Assembly (NCBI GenBank): GCA_014896355.1 | Contig: JADBKO010000011.1 | Span: 22,619-86,618 of the forward strand | From: Bacillota bacterium | GTDB lineage: Bacteria > Bacillota > UBA5301 > Bu52 | Direction of reading: 5' to 3' | DNA length: 64,000 bases | Shown: positions 8,813 to 17,595 of the stretch, one piece after another | How the letters are laid out: each line of letters begins with the position of its first letter | How positions within the stretch are numbered: the stretch's first letter is position 1 | Program-made: the position numbers and the translations under genes | The notes under the pieces: model-generated | What the model was told of the DNA's origin: nothing | The model's database searches: none | Seen by the model: only the letters and a program-made list of their open reading frames with translations

Positions 8813-9880
8813 TCAACGGGCGCTATGCCGGTGGGTTGCCGGCGGAGCCGGCGCGCGTCCGGGCACACTGGGCACATTCAGGATGCCCACGCGCACCGCC
8901 GCCACCGTCCCCACCACCAACAGCAGGCCCAGGGCCAGGAATGAATAGATGCTGCTCATGCCGGCCAGGACAATGGCCAGCAGGCTGAGGATGGCGGTGA
9001 GCCCATACACCACGATGACCGCCTGCACCTGCGAGAGGCCCAGCGCCAACAAACGGTGATGCAGATGCCCGCGGTCCGCCTGAAAGAACGACTGGCCATG
9101 CATGGTCCGCCGCACAATGGCCATGGCGGTATCCAACACCGGAACCCCCAGGGCCAGGGTGGGGATGGTCAAGGCGACGGCCGTGGCCCCCTTTACAGCC
9201 CCGGCGGCAGAGATGGCGCCCAGCATGAAGCCCAGATACAAGGAGCCGGTATCTCCCATGAACACCCGGGCGGGATGGAAATTGTAACGCAGGAATCCCC
9301 CTGCCGCGCCGGCCAGCAGGAGGGCCAGCAGCGCTTCCTCATGCAACCCGCGCCCTTGCGCCACGACAAACATGGCCGCAGCTGCGATGGCCACCACACC
9401 GGCAGCCAGCCCATCCAACCCGTCGATGAGGTTGATGACATTGGCCAAAGCCACAACCCAAAGGACGGTCAGGGGCACGGCCCAGAGCCCGGTATACCAC
9501 ATGCCGCCCCATGGGTTGGTCACGAATTCGATCCGGATACCCAGAAACGCCAGGGTCAAGCCGGCGACGATCTGCCCTAGGAGCTTCACCCGCGGGGGCA
9601 GGCCCCAAATATCGTCTGCCATGCCCACCAGCGCCATTATGCCGCCAGAAAGGAGGATGGCCCGCACCGCCGGATTCCCCGGAGCCAGCAAGAAGCCCAG
9701 CACAGACGTGGCTGCCACCATGGCCAGGCCCCCCATGCGGGGCGTGGGCCGCGTATTGATGCGGCGCCCGCCTGGCTGGTCGATGGCCCCCACGTGGCGG
9801 GCCAGCCGAGCCGCCCCTGGTGTCAACAGCACAGCCAGCAAGCCGGCAGAGAGAAAAGCCATAGCATACATGGAATTCAT
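8813..9880 (-). CDS. tagO: Undecaprenyl-phosphate GlcNAc-1-phosphate transferase (MraY/WecA/TagO family)
   Basis: A 355-residue polytopic membrane enzyme that transfers GlcNAc-1-phosphate from UDP-GlcNAc to undecaprenyl phosphate, the first step of teichoic acid and other lipid-linked glycans. Visible family motifs are RPTPRMGG near the N-terminus, NVINLIDGLDGLAAG with the Mg-binding Asp pair, FMGDTGSLYLGF, and the HHRLLALGLS cytoplasmic loop. About ten hydrophobic segments are present. The 2-epimerase follows downstream on the same strand. Which polymer it primes is not shown. Upstream, 9881-10110 holds no gene I can support. Confidence 0.93.
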   Translation of the reverse strand: MNSMYAMAFLSAGLLAVLLTPGAARLARHVGAIDQPGGRRINTRPTPRMGGLAMVAATSVLGFLLAPGNPAVRAILLSGGIMALVGMADDIWGLPPRVKLLGQIVAGLTLAFLGIRIEFVTNPWGGMWYTGLWAVPLTVLWVVALANVINLIDGLDGLAAGVVAIAAAAMFVVAQGRGLHEEALLALLLAGAAGGFLRYNFHPARVFMGDTGSLYLGFMLGAISAAGAVKGATAVALTIPTLALGVPVLDTAMAIVRRTMHGQSFFQADRGHLHHRLLALGLSQVQAVIVVYGLTAILSLLAIVLAGMSSIYSFLALGLLLVVGTVAAVRVGILNVPSVPGRAPAPPATHRHSAR

Positions 9881-10110
9881 GGTAGCTTCTCGCCTCGTCG
9901 CCCGAAGTCTCTGCGGTCCGGATTCAGCCTTCCGGGGGGTCGGCTCCCATCCGGGCCGTCCCTACGAGGACACCCCGCTCCGTCCGGGCCACATCCCTGT
10001 CGGACCGACGGCCTGTCCAACCTTCCCCATTCTACCCCGGACCCACTCTGGTGTGAAGAGAGAATCCGCCGAAGAAATGCGGCAAAAGCCTGCAAAATGC
10101 CAGCGCCACC

Positions 10111-10740
10111 TCAGCGGGTGCCGAATAATCTGTCCCCCGCATCCCCCAGGCCCGGAACGATATAGCCGTGGTCATTCAGCCGTTCGTCCACGGCAGCCAC
10201 ATAGATGTCCACATCGGGGTGCCTCTTCTGCACCCGGGCGATGCCCTCCGGCGCCGCGATGAGGCACATCAGCCGGATGCTCTTGCCACCCCGCTCCTTG
10301 ATGAAATCGATGCTGGTGGCGGCGGATCCGCCGGTGGCTAACATTGGGTCCAGAACCACCAATTCCCTTTCTTGTATATCCTCCGGCAGCTTGCAATAGT
10401 ACTCCACCGGAGTCAGCGTCTGCGGGTCGCGGAAAACCCCGATGTGCCCCACCTTGGCGGTGGGGATCAGGCGCAGCAGGCCATTGACCATGCCCAAACC
10501 GGCTCGCAGAATAGGGATCAGGCCCACCTTGCGGCCGCTCATCATCTTCCCGCGGGCTTGGCCCACCGGAGTGGTGACCTCCACGTCCTCCAAGGGGAAA
10601 TCCCGGGTGACCTCATACCCCATGAGCAGGGAGACTTCGTCCAGCAGTTCGCGGAATTCTTTCGGCCCCGTGTGAATGTCCCGGATCAAGGTCAACTTGT
10701 GCTGAATCAGCGGATGATCAATGATCTGCACCGTGCTCAT
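10111..10740 (-). CDS. upp: Uracil phosphoribosyltransferase
   Basis: Salvages uracil to UMP using PRPP. The 209-residue sequence has all family blocks: [15 protein letters not shown] at the N-terminus, ILRAGLGM, the PRPP loop [11 protein letters not shown] and the invariant C-terminal [17 protein letters not shown]. The ATG at 10740 is preceded by GGAAGGAG and gives the standard length; the open frame continues upstream without homology. It overlaps the rpiB stop by 23 bp. The rpiB-upp pairing is typical of Bacillota upstream of the ATP synthase operon, but no atp genes occur here. Confidence 0.97.
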   Translation of the reverse strand: MSTVQIIDHPLIQHKLTLIRDIHTGPKEFRELLDEVSLLMGYEVTRDFPLEDVEVTTPVGQARGKMMSGRKVGLIPILRAGLGMVNGLLRLIPTAKVGHIGVFRDPQTLTPVEYYCKLPEDIQERELVVLDPMLATGGSAATSIDFIKERGGKSIRLMCLIAAPEGIARVQKRHPDVDIYVAAVDERLNDHGYIVPGLGDAGDRLFGTR

Positions 10741-11218
10741 CGGAATGGCTTTTCTCCTTCCTGTGCTCCAAGGCGGCGATCTTGGCCAGGCGGCGGCGAT
10801 GCCGCTCCTCCTGGGTGAACGTCGCGGCCAGCCAGGCGTCCACGATCTCCAGGGCCGAACCGCCCCCCAGCACCCGCCCGCCCAGAACCAAAATGTTGGC
10901 ATCGTTGTGGGCCCTGGCCATGCGCGCCGTATAGCTGTCATGGCAGAGCGCCGCCCTCACACCGGCGATTTTGTTGGCGGCGATGCTCATGCCGATGCCT
11001 GTCCCACACACCAACAACCCCCAGCTGCAGCGGCCGTCCAGGATGGCGTCCGCCACCTTTTCCGCCAAGTCCGGGTAATCCGCGGGATCCTCCGAGTAGA
11101 CGCCGAAGTCTTGCACTGGCAGACCCTTCTGCTCCAAATACCGCCGGATTTCCTCCTTGAGCCGGTATCCACCGTGGTCAGCGCCTAGCGCCACGGGCAC
11201 GGCCTTGTTCTCCTGCAA
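10718..11218 (-). CDS. rpiB: Ribose-5-phosphate isomerase B
   Basis: Interconverts ribose 5-phosphate and ribulose 5-phosphate. The 166-residue protein contains LGADHGGY, the active-site Cys region [14 protein letters not shown] and the anion-binding [12 protein letters not shown]. The start is a TTG at 11218, well supported by an AGGAGGTG ribosome site eight bases upstream; no ATG gives a complete N-terminus. It overlaps upp by 23 bp and follows the arginine phosphatase, as ywlF follows ywlE in B. subtilis. The C-terminal tail, rich in Lys/Glu/His, is slightly longer than usual. Confidence 0.96.
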   Translation of the reverse strand: MQENKAVPVALGADHGGYRLKEEIRRYLEQKGLPVQDFGVYSEDPADYPDLAEKVADAILDGRCSWGLLVCGTGIGMSIAANKIAGVRAALCHDSYTARMARAHNDANILVLGGRVLGGGSALEIVDAWLAATFTQEERHRRRLAKIAALEHRKEKSHSDEHGADH

Positions 11219-11278
11219 TGGGTTCCACCTCCTGTACTGCGGTGCCTGCTGCCGCCAACTGCACGTCCGCTCGTAAAG

Positions 11279-11896
11279 TCAGCGGGTGCCCTGCTGCGGC
11301 GGGGCCGGGCCGTCCGGCTCCTTTGTGCTGCGGGACTCCACCCGGGGAGGGGCTTCCTGCCTGGATTCCCCTGCGGCCAGTTGGCGGATTCGGGGCAGCG
11401 TCCGTTCCAGCAGCTCCTTGATCTCCTGCGCCGTACGGCGGTAGACCGCCAGGCTTTGCCCGAACGGGTCCATGATGTCCAGCCCCGGGAGCCGCCGCTG
11501 GCGCGGCTCCCCTGGCTGCTTTTCCACCTGCTCAGACTGCTCTTGGGCCTCTTCGGCGAACTCGCGCAGGGTGAAAATCCGGTCGTGGAACTCCGGCGCC
11601 ATCTCCAGTACCGCCTGCTTGTGGCGCACGCTCATGGTCAAAACCAGGTCCGCCTGGCGGACCATTTCCAGAGTCAGCGGCAGGGACCGGTGTCCCGAGA
11701 GATCCACGCTTTCCTCCCGCATGGCCTGCAGCGCGTTATCGCTGGCCGGCTGGCCAGCCACGGCCGACAGGCCTGCGGACCAGACCCGGATTTCCTGGCC
11801 GGGCCCCAGCATCCTTCGCAGCAGCCCCTGGGCCATGGGACTGCGGCAGGTGTTGCCGGAACAGACGAACAACACCGTGAAGGGTTTCGCAGGCAT
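11279..11896 (-). CDS. ywlE: Low-molecular-weight protein arginine phosphatase (YwlE-like)
   Basis: A 205-residue member of the LMW phosphatase family. The P-loop FVCSGNTCRSPMAQG carries the CX5R signature. The fifth residue of the loop is Thr, the residue known in YwlE to favour phospho-arginine over phospho-tyrosine (most tyrosine phosphatases have Ile). The general-acid loop is the LDIMDPFGQSLAVYRRTAQE segment, where DP is the catalytic Asp-Pro. The neighbours rpiB and mntP match B. subtilis ywlD-ywlE-ywlF. The C-terminus has an extra ~40 charged and Pro-rich residues plus an internal Glu/Gln-rich insertion before the DP loop. Arginine specificity is inferred from the single Thr. Confidence 0.85.
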   Translation of the reverse strand: MPAKPFTVLFVCSGNTCRSPMAQGLLRRMLGPGQEIRVWSAGLSAVAGQPASDNALQAMREESVDLSGHRSLPLTLEMVRQADLVLTMSVRHKQAVLEMAPEFHDRIFTLREFAEEAQEQSEQVEKQPGEPRQRRLPGLDIMDPFGQSLAVYRRTAQEIKELLERTLPRIRQLAAGESRQEAPPRVESRSTKEPDGPAPPQQGTR

Positions 11897-12029
11897 GACA
11901 ACCCCCCGTCACTCCAAGTCGCTGGCGCGGCACCTCCGTCCTTGTTTCTCGTCGGCGCCGCAATTCCCTGCCTGCGGCCCGCCTTATGGCGCCTCCCGGC
12001 GGCTTGGGTGATCGTCCCTATTTTTTCCA

Positions 12030-12689
12030 TTATATGGCACCTTTCAACGCTTGCCACAACAAATTGAGACCGAAATAGAGCAAAACACCTCCACCCGCCA
12101 GCTGCGCCGGGGGGCCCACCCAGCGGCGGGCGCTGCTGCCTGCCAGCAGCCCGGCCAGGGCCACGCCGCTCACCACCGCGCCCACCACCGCCGCCAGCTG
12201 CCACACTGCCAGACCGAACAGGGCCAGGCCGAAGCCCACCGATGCCGCATCCACGCTGACGCTGGCCACGGTGGCCAGACGGCCCGGCCAGTGCCGGGGC
12301 CAGGGCCGGGAGCGGGTGCTACGGGCAGACCGGGGATGCCGCAAGGCCTGGGCGAAGCCCCGCAGCAGGCGCAGCCCCAGCCAGAGCAACACGGCGGCGG
12401 CGAAAACGTGCAAGGCCACCAGCAGAAAGGGAACGCCTGGGCCGTGAGTGTGGCCCTGCGGCGGCAGCAAGGATGTCCCCGACGCTGGCCCGCCCCGGGC
12501 CAGGAGCCCTTCCAGGCCCGTGCCCAGATAAATCCCGAAAAGGAGCAGGATGGCGTGAACTGCTCCGGTCCCCAGGGCGAACTGCACAGCCCGCAGACGC
12601 CGGACGCCGGCCGTGCCCAGCGCCATCGTCAAGGAAAAGACATCCACACTGAGACCCATCCCCAGCAGCACCATGTCTGCCAACCTCAT
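12030..12689 (-). CDS. mntP: Putative manganese efflux pump, MntP family
   Basis: A 219-residue membrane protein with six hydrophobic segments. It matches the MntP/YwlD family: N-terminal GMGLSVDVFSLTMALG carries the conserved intramembrane Asp, and the second repeat has SVSVDAASVGFGLALFG with another Asp. The family exports Mn2+. The ATG at 12689 is chosen because the family N-terminus begins there; the open frame continues upstream without similarity. A His/Pro-rich loop (HTHGPGVPF) lies between helices 2 and 3 and could bind metal. Position beside ywlE matches ywlD of B. subtilis. Confidence 0.85.
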   Translation of the reverse strand: MRLADMVLLGMGLSVDVFSLTMALGTAGVRRLRAVQFALGTGAVHAILLLFGIYLGTGLEGLLARGGPASGTSLLPPQGHTHGPGVPFLLVALHVFAAAVLLWLGLRLLRGFAQALRHPRSARSTRSRPWPRHWPGRLATVASVSVDAASVGFGLALFGLAVWQLAAVVGAVVSGVALAGLLAGSSARRWVGPPAQLAGGGVLLYFGLNLLWQALKGAI

Positions 12690-12811
12690 CGGGCGTCCCC
12701 CCCGCCATCGGGCTGCAGCCGCCTGGAGCAATGTATGCCCATCTTGCTTGGGCCATGTGTGGCGGCGGGCCTGCGCCTGTCCGGGGCTGGACGTCCGCAC
12801 GCACCTCACGC

Positions 12812-12822
12812 GGGGGGGGGGG
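12812..12822. repeat. Poly-G tract (11 G) in divergent intergenic region
   Basis: Eleven consecutive G residues lie between the divergently transcribed mntP and zinc-ribbon genes, about 120 bp upstream of mntP and 98 bp upstream of the zinc-ribbon start. It lies outside both coding regions. Homopolymers of this length can vary by slippage, but no effect on a promoter can be shown. Confidence 0.8.
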
Positions 12823-12919
12823 AGCGACGCCGCATAAAAAGCCGGATATGAAGCATCCTGCCGATAGCGGCGGCCCTGCCTGCTTGGCTGGGCCCGCCTG
12901 CGCAGGAAGGGTGAATTCC

Positions 12920-13276
12920 ATGCCGGAACGCTACCTGTGCCCCAACTGCCTGGGTAACCGCGCCCGCTTCATGCTGATTTTCCGGGTCGGACAAGAGATC
13001 CTCAAAGATCCCCGCAGCGGGGTCATCACCTACCAGGCCCCAGAATGGGAAATGGTTCAGGACGGGACCCATCCCTATGTGGACGTGCGTTGCCTCAGTT
13101 GTGGTTACGAAGGGTACGAACGGCTGTTCATCCAGGCAGCCCGCCGCGTCCCCCTGGGCCACGACGCCGCCCGGTCCGGTCCCGAAGAGCGGACCCTGCC
13201 CGTGAATCTACCTCTGGTGGCTTCCACCTGGCCCCCTAGAGAGAAAGGGCCAGCCCAAAGCTCCGACCCCGCCTGA
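12920..13276 (+). CDS. Hypothetical protein with zinc-ribbon motif
   Basis: A 118-residue protein of unknown function. Two CxxC pairs, CPNC at residues 7-10 and CLSC at 58-61, form a probable zinc ribbon with a ~47-residue beta-rich middle (RFMLIFRVGQEILKD, VITYQAPEWEMV). The tail after residue 75 is Pro/Arg-rich and probably disordered. The start ATG follows a GGAAGG ribosome site; an open frame continues upstream but is not needed. It is a single gene divergent from mntP and convergent with htrA. Such ribbons occur in small nucleic-acid-binding proteins, but nothing specific supports a role. Confidence 0.7.
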   Translation: MPERYLCPNCLGNRARFMLIFRVGQEILKDPRSGVITYQAPEWEMVQDGTHPYVDVRCLSCGYEGYERLFIQAARRVPLGHDAARSGPEERTLPVNLPLVASTWPPREKGPAQSSDPA

Positions 13277-13437
13277 CCGGCACTGTGGCGCCGCAGGCCT
13301 GGCCGGCGCGGCAAGGACCAGCTCGACGCGGTACCGCACGCACAAAAGGGGGCGGCCAAGGAAGAGGCGCCATGCCCGATCGCATGGTCGCCCCCGCCGC
13401 CCTCCGGAGCCCGATGCTGCTGCGCCAGGCCGGCCTT

Positions 13438-14658
13438 CTACAGATTTTCAGGGCGACGGCCCAGAGTCACCGTAACATACTGGTGATACTGGCCCCGCAC
13501 CACATCCAGCACGGTCTTCTGGCCCACTTTCATCTTGCCCACCATGTCCACCACGTCCTGAGCCGAGGTCACCGCCTTGCGGTCCACGCTGACGATGACA
13601 TCACCGCGCTGCAGCCCTGCGTCATCGGCCGGGCTCCCGGGGACCACGTCGGTGATGATGGCCCCCTGCTCGACGGTGAGCTGCAGGCCCTGCACCAGAT
13701 CCGGCGTCACATCCTGCATCATCACGCCCAGCCAGGGCTGGGCAGGCCGGTTGATCTTGCCCTGGGTGGACAGCTCATCAATATACTTGACCATCTGTGG
13801 ATCCACCGGGATGGCGAAACCCAGGCCCTGGCCCTGAATGTTCACCGCCGTGTTGATGCCCACCACGCGGCCGGATAGATCCACCAGCGGGCCGCCGCTG
13901 TTGCCGGGGTTGATGGCGGCATCGGTCTGCAACATGTTCTTGTACTGATGCGGCTGGCCATTGTCATCCACAGTGAGCGGGCGCCCCTTGGCGCTGATCA
14001 CGCCGGCAGTGACGGTCCAGTCCATTCCGAACGGGTCACCGATTGCCACCACCCATTCGCCCACCCGCAACTTGTCGGCGTTGCCCAACTCCACCGTGGG
14101 CAGGGCCTTGCCGCCGGTGTCCACTTTCACCACAGCCAGGTCCAGCTGGCGGTCCTCGCCCACCACCTTGCCCGTCAGCGGCTTCGCGTAGCCCTTCACG
14201 TATACCTTGATGGACTGGGCGCCCCGCACCACGTGGTCATTGGTGACAATAAGGCCGTCCTTGTTGATGATGAAACCGGAACCGGCCCCCTGTTGCCGGC
14301 GCGGCTGCTGGGGTCCGCCGAAAGAATCTCCGAAGAAGTAGCGAAACATGGGGTCGTCGAAAAACGGGTTGGCGGACCCCGAAGTCAAACTCACGACTTC
14401 GATCTTGACCACCGCTGGCGCCACCTTGGCCGCCACATCCGCCACGGCCATGGGGTTCCCGGTGACCACTCCGCCGGAAGCCGCGGCGGCTGCAGGAGCC
14501 TGGGCCACCACCGCCGGCTGGGAAGCCTCCGGGGAGGCTGCACCGCCCGCCTGCCCCACGATCAAATAAGCGCCCACCGCACCGCCGGCCACGGCGGCGA
14601 TCAGGACCACCAACAAGAACGGAAGGTATTTTCTGGTCTTTTCGCGCCAGACCCACAT
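13438..14658 (-). CDS. htrA: HtrA/DegP-like membrane-anchored serine protease with PDZ domain
   Basis: A 406-residue surface quality-control protease. An N-terminal transmembrane anchor lies at residues 11-35, then a Ser/Ala/Pro-rich linker. The trypsin-like domain has the full triad: His142 in IVTNDHVV, Asp173 in LDLAVVKVD and Ser254 in INPGNSGGPL. A single PDZ domain (about 305-395) includes GAIITDVVPGSPADDAGLQ. It follows, on the same strand, an operon of ECF sigma factor, anti-sigma factor and RseB/LolA-like protein, suggesting membership in that envelope-stress regulon. The 173-bp gap upstream leaves room for its own promoter. Confidence 0.95.
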   Translation of the reverse strand: MWVWREKTRKYLPFLLVVLIAAVAGGAVGAYLIVGQAGGAASPEASQPAVVAQAPAAAAASGGVVTGNPMAVADVAAKVAPAVVKIEVVSLTSGSANPFFDDPMFRYFFGDSFGGPQQPRRQQGAGSGFIINKDGLIVTNDHVVRGAQSIKVYVKGYAKPLTGKVVGEDRQLDLAVVKVDTGGKALPTVELGNADKLRVGEWVVAIGDPFGMDWTVTAGVISAKGRPLTVDDNGQPHQYKNMLQTDAAINPGNSGGPLVDLSGRVVGINTAVNIQGQGLGFAIPVDPQMVKYIDELSTQGKINRPAQPWLGVMMQDVTPDLVQGLQLTVEQGAIITDVVPGSPADDAGLQRGDVIVSVDRKAVTSAQDVVDMVGKMKVGQKTVLDVVRGQYHQYVTVTLGRRPENL

Positions 14659-14831
14659 TGCTGTTCTGCCTCCTTCTAGACACTTACCAACACCCTGTAC
14701 CGGACGTATACGGCGTGTCTGTTCTCACCTGTCCGCCAATTAAAAACCGTTCTTCGGGGAGAAATGGTTCCCGCCGGCACAGAATGTCATGGAAATGTCA
14801 CAGACCACCAGGACCCCGCCGGCCGCGTCCG

Positions 14832-16094
14832 TCAAAAGGAGCCGGCGATGGTCAGCAACGAATTCAATGGTAGATCTCCCACCAGCACCATGACAAGATC
14901 ATCTTCCTGCCAGCTCAGGGCCATTGTTTCCTTGAACTGGCACACATATCCGCGTTTGCTGTTCACCTCCAGCGGCTGGGCATGGGGGATGACCACCCGC
15001 GTCCCCGGCGGCAGGCGCCTTTGAAAGAGGGAAATCCCGACCACGCCATCGGTGAAATGCAAAAACAGCGTGTCCAGGGGCTGATCCGTGGTGATGAGGC
15101 TGGCGCCATCCAACACGAACCCCGCAGGCAGCACCGCCGGCAGCCGGGGCTCGGAGCCCAGCTGGCGGGTGGCCAGGGACAGGACCTCCTGCCAGGAGCG
15201 CACCGGCTCCCTGTGGACGCTGAATCCCGCCGGAATCCGCGGCCGGAACAGACCCGGGTCCAGGGCTTGGCCAAAATGGATGGAGACGAAGCGCATCTCG
15301 TACTGGATCTGCCCGCTGCGACTGAGGCGTTGCTGCTGTAGGATGAGCCCCGTGGCCGTGTCCAACCACAGCCGGACCCCGCGCAGGCCCAGGAACTTCG
15401 AGGCCAGGTCCGCCACCACTGCGGGCCTTCCAGCTACATGGGACATCCCCCTGTAGATCAGGTTGTAGTTACGCCGCAGCAGGCCCAGGTTTTCCGCATT
15501 GACCTGAGGCGGCACCGCTGCAGACGAAACCCGCACGACCTTGTGGATCTGGTCGATGTCCCAGCGGGTGTTGCCGTCGTCCGCCACCACCCGGTAGACC
15601 GTGTTTTCCCCGCCCGGAGTAGTGGACGAATATTCCCACCGCATTTGATTACCGGAGCGGTACACCACGATCCGGACCTCCGTGGTCTGCGGGGCCCGGG
15701 ATGGCAGCCCGCTACCGCCGCTTTCGCCGGGTTCCGGACCCGGATCCTCCCGCCGGGTCAGCACCTGCTCACCCCAGTACGTCCCTTTCCAAGGCCGGCT
15801 CAGGAGCGACAAGAGCGCCTGGCTGGTCCATGTGCCGGCCTGAGGCGGCCGGGCCGATGCCAACTCCACAAAACCTGCCCGCACAGCAAGGCCATCGGGC
15901 TGCGCCACGCCCAGCGGCACCTGCGGGCCGGCGTAAAATGCCGCCGGCGCATCGTGGGAAGGATACGCCAGACAGAGGCTTATGGGCAGAAACACCGCCA
16001 GCCCCGTCGCCGCCGCAGCCTTCCACGCGATCTTACGTGCCGCCGCGGCGCCGAAGCGCCGGAGCCCTGTACGAACCGGAGACCCCCACAACAC
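14832..16094 (-). CDS. Secreted LolA/RseB-like protein of the sigma/anti-sigma operon
   Basis: A 420-residue exported protein with a signal peptide (residues ~20-43, ending LCLA). The middle (about residues 95-290) shows the alternating beta pattern of the outer-membrane-lipoprotein-sorting / MucB-RseB fold. It includes LLSLLSRPWKGTYWGEQVLT, VYRVVADDGNTRWDIDQIHK and the LWLDTATGLILQQQR turn typical of that fold. A C-terminal region (from about 300) resembles the DUF4367-like domain often found with it. The GTG start at 16094 directly abuts the anti-sigma stop codon, so it is cotranslated. By analogy to RseB it may sense an envelope signal and modulate the anti-sigma factor; this is inference. 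Confidence 0.7.
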   Translation of the reverse strand: MLWGSPVRTGLRRFGAAAARKIAWKAAAATGLAVFLPISLCLAYPSHDAPAAFYAGPQVPLGVAQPDGLAVRAGFVELASARPPQAGTWTSQALLSLLSRPWKGTYWGEQVLTRREDPGPEPGESGGSGLPSRAPQTTEVRIVVYRSGNQMRWEYSSTTPGGENTVYRVVADDGNTRWDIDQIHKVVRVSSAAVPPQVNAENLGLLRRNYNLIYRGMSHVAGRPAVVADLASKFLGLRGVRLWLDTATGLILQQQRLSRSGQIQYEMRFVSIHFGQALDPGLFRPRIPAGFSVHREPVRSWQEVLSLATRQLGSEPRLPAVLPAGFVLDGASLITTDQPLDTLFLHFTDGVVGISLFQRRLPPGTRVVIPHAQPLEVNSKRGYVCQFKETMALSWQEDDLVMVLVGDLPLNSLLTIAGSF

Positions 16095-16739
16095 CTAGTT
16101 CCCCCAGTCTGAAGCCAGGGTCGCCGCAGACGAGGAATCGCCCGGATAAGAGGACGGGAAATAAGGCTCGGCAAACCAAACCCAGGTGCGAAGAGCCGGG
16201 TCCGCCGGCGCTGCTGCCGGGGATGCCGGCGGCGCCGCATCCACAGGACCGTTGTCCGGCACCATCGGAAAGGCGTGCGGGCCCGGGGCGGAGTCCGTCG
16301 CGTACTGATCATGAACCCGCAGCAGGGATTCGATGGGCCAGTTCTCCTCCACCGGCGGCTGCACCTGGAGGGTATCCCGCAACCACTGGCTGCCCCCCAG
16401 TACCAGCAGGAAAGCCACAGCCGCAGGCACCAGCTGTTTCCACCACTGCCGCGCCTGCCCTGCAGGCCAACCGTGACCGCCATGACCACCGCTGCCGGCA
16501 ACCTCCGGCGACTCTCCGGCTTCTGCTGCCAGCCGCGCGTCCAACTCCGCCCAGAACTGCTTGGGCACTGGCAGCTCCGGTAGCCCGTTCAAGAAAAGTT
16601 TGACCTGTCGCAGGCTCTCCCATTCGCGGCGGCAGACGGCGCACTCTTCCAGGTGAAGGCGGATCCGCCGGTAGTCCTCCGGCGGGAGCTCCTGGTCCAC
16701 GTAGGCGGATAGGAGATTCTGAACCACCTGGCAGTTCAT
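16095..16739 (-). CDS. Anti-sigma factor with zinc-binding ZAS (zf-HC2) domain
   Basis: A 214-residue transmembrane anti-sigma factor. The ZAS signature HLEECAVC (His29, Cys33, Cys36), together with Cys3, forms the Zn site that holds an ECF sigma factor inactive. A hydrophobic segment near residues 107-123 (VPAAVAFLLVLGG) predicts one membrane crossing, leaving about 90 residues outside. The start overlaps the sigma stop codon by 4 bp, the usual translational coupling of cognate pairs. The exposed domain has low complexity (Ala/Pro) and no recognisable sensor. Confidence 0.88.
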   Translation of the reverse strand: MNCQVVQNLLSAYVDQELPPEDYRRIRLHLEECAVCRREWESLRQVKLFLNGLPELPVPKQFWAELDARLAAEAGESPEVAGSGGHGGHGWPAGQARQWWKQLVPAAVAFLLVLGGSQWLRDTLQVQPPVEENWPIESLLRVHDQYATDSAPGPHAFPMVPDNGPVDAAPPASPAAAPADPALRTWVWFAEPYFPSSYPGDSSSAATLASDWGN

Positions 16740-17335
16740 GGCTGCTCACCTAGCAGGTTGTGGGTTGCAGCATAGCTGCGCAGGCGGTCCCGCAGCTGTT
16801 TTCTGCCGCGGTGGATCCGCGAGCGCACAGTGCCGATGGAGCACCGTAACACCTGGGCAATCTCCTCGTATGAGAGCCCCTCCACGTCACAGAGGATCAC
16901 CGCGATCCGGTACTCCGGCGTAATGGATTCCATCGCCTTTTGCACTTCGCCGGTGAAGGCGTGGGTTTCCAGGATCTCCTCCGGGTCGTGGGTGGAGTCG
17001 GGCACCGCCCGATCCACCGGCCCGTTGAGTGTGTTAACGGGAGCGTTCAGGGATTCCTCGTGGTGCCGCCCCTTGCGCCGGACACTGTCGATGTAGAGGT
17101 TCGCTACGATTCGGTAGAGCCAACGCTCGAACGACGTCCCCGGCTGAAACCGGTCAAAGGCCCGGAAAGCCCGGACAAAGGCCTCTTGTGCCAGATCCTT
17201 GGCTTCCTCGGGATCGCCGGTCATCCGGTAAGCCACGTTCAGCACAAATTTCTGATGTTTATAGACCAGTTGTTCGAAAACCTGCCGCTTATTGGGGCGC
17301 AGTGCGGCCGCCTCAAGGGTTTCGGTACCGAGCAT
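16736..17335 (-). CDS. RNA polymerase ECF-type sigma factor (SigW/RpoE-like)
   Basis: A 199-residue group-4 sigma factor. Region 2 spans KHQKFVLNVAYRMTGDPEEA and DLAQEAFVRAFRAFDRF, with RWLYRIVANLYIDSVRR in 2.4. Region 4 has ITPEYRIAVILCDVEGLSYE and the helix-turn-helix VLRCSIGTVRSRIHRGRK. The ATG at 17335 is preferred: it has a GAGG site and leaves a ~65-nt leader from the candidate promoter at 17409-17436. An ATG at 17395 would be almost leaderless. The partner anti-sigma factor overlaps by 4 bp. Target genes probably include this operon and perhaps htrA. Confidence 0.92.
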   Translation of the reverse strand: MLGTETLEAAALRPNKRQVFEQLVYKHQKFVLNVAYRMTGDPEEAKDLAQEAFVRAFRAFDRFQPGTSFERWLYRIVANLYIDSVRRKGRHHEESLNAPVNTLNGPVDRAVPDSTHDPEEILETHAFTGEVQKAMESITPEYRIAVILCDVEGLSYEEIAQVLRCSIGTVRSRIHRGRKQLRDRLRSYAATHNLLGEQP

Positions 17336-17408
17336 AGCTGTCCCGTCCTCGTTTTCGGGATCTTCTTCCCGGCTGTTCCCCGCATCGATTCGCATCGATT
17401 CACTGAAG

Positions 17409-17436
17409 TTAACGGGCGGGGGAGCCGCAAAGTTCC
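17409..17436 (-). promoter_or_regulatory. Candidate ECF-sigma autoregulatory promoter
   Basis: On the minus strand a GGAACTT (-35-like, 17436-17430) is followed about 17 bp after GAAC by CGTTAA (17414-17409). This is the GAAC-N(16-17)-CGT layout common to ECF-dependent promoters. It lies about 75 bp upstream of the sigma gene start. Operons of this kind are usually autoregulated. Motif match only, not demonstrated. Confidence 0.5.
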
Positions 17437-17595
17437 CCTCCCCGGGCAGAATGAACAGGCGGGAGCAGGACGCCGGCCTGGGCGTGCGTCCGCCTGGCAG
17501 GATATTGCGTCCATCCCTAGTATAGATTATGGGACGGGCCCGGGAAAGAGCCCCTTCCTGGGGCTTTCCCTCCCCACAGGAACGGAGGGCAGCAT

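Noticed and set aside
12731..12919. Upstream extension of the zinc-ribbon gene including the poly-G tract
   Set aside because: It would place the poly-G inside the coding region, but the ATG at 12920 has a ribosome site and the fold begins there, so slippage-based phase variation of the protein is not supported.
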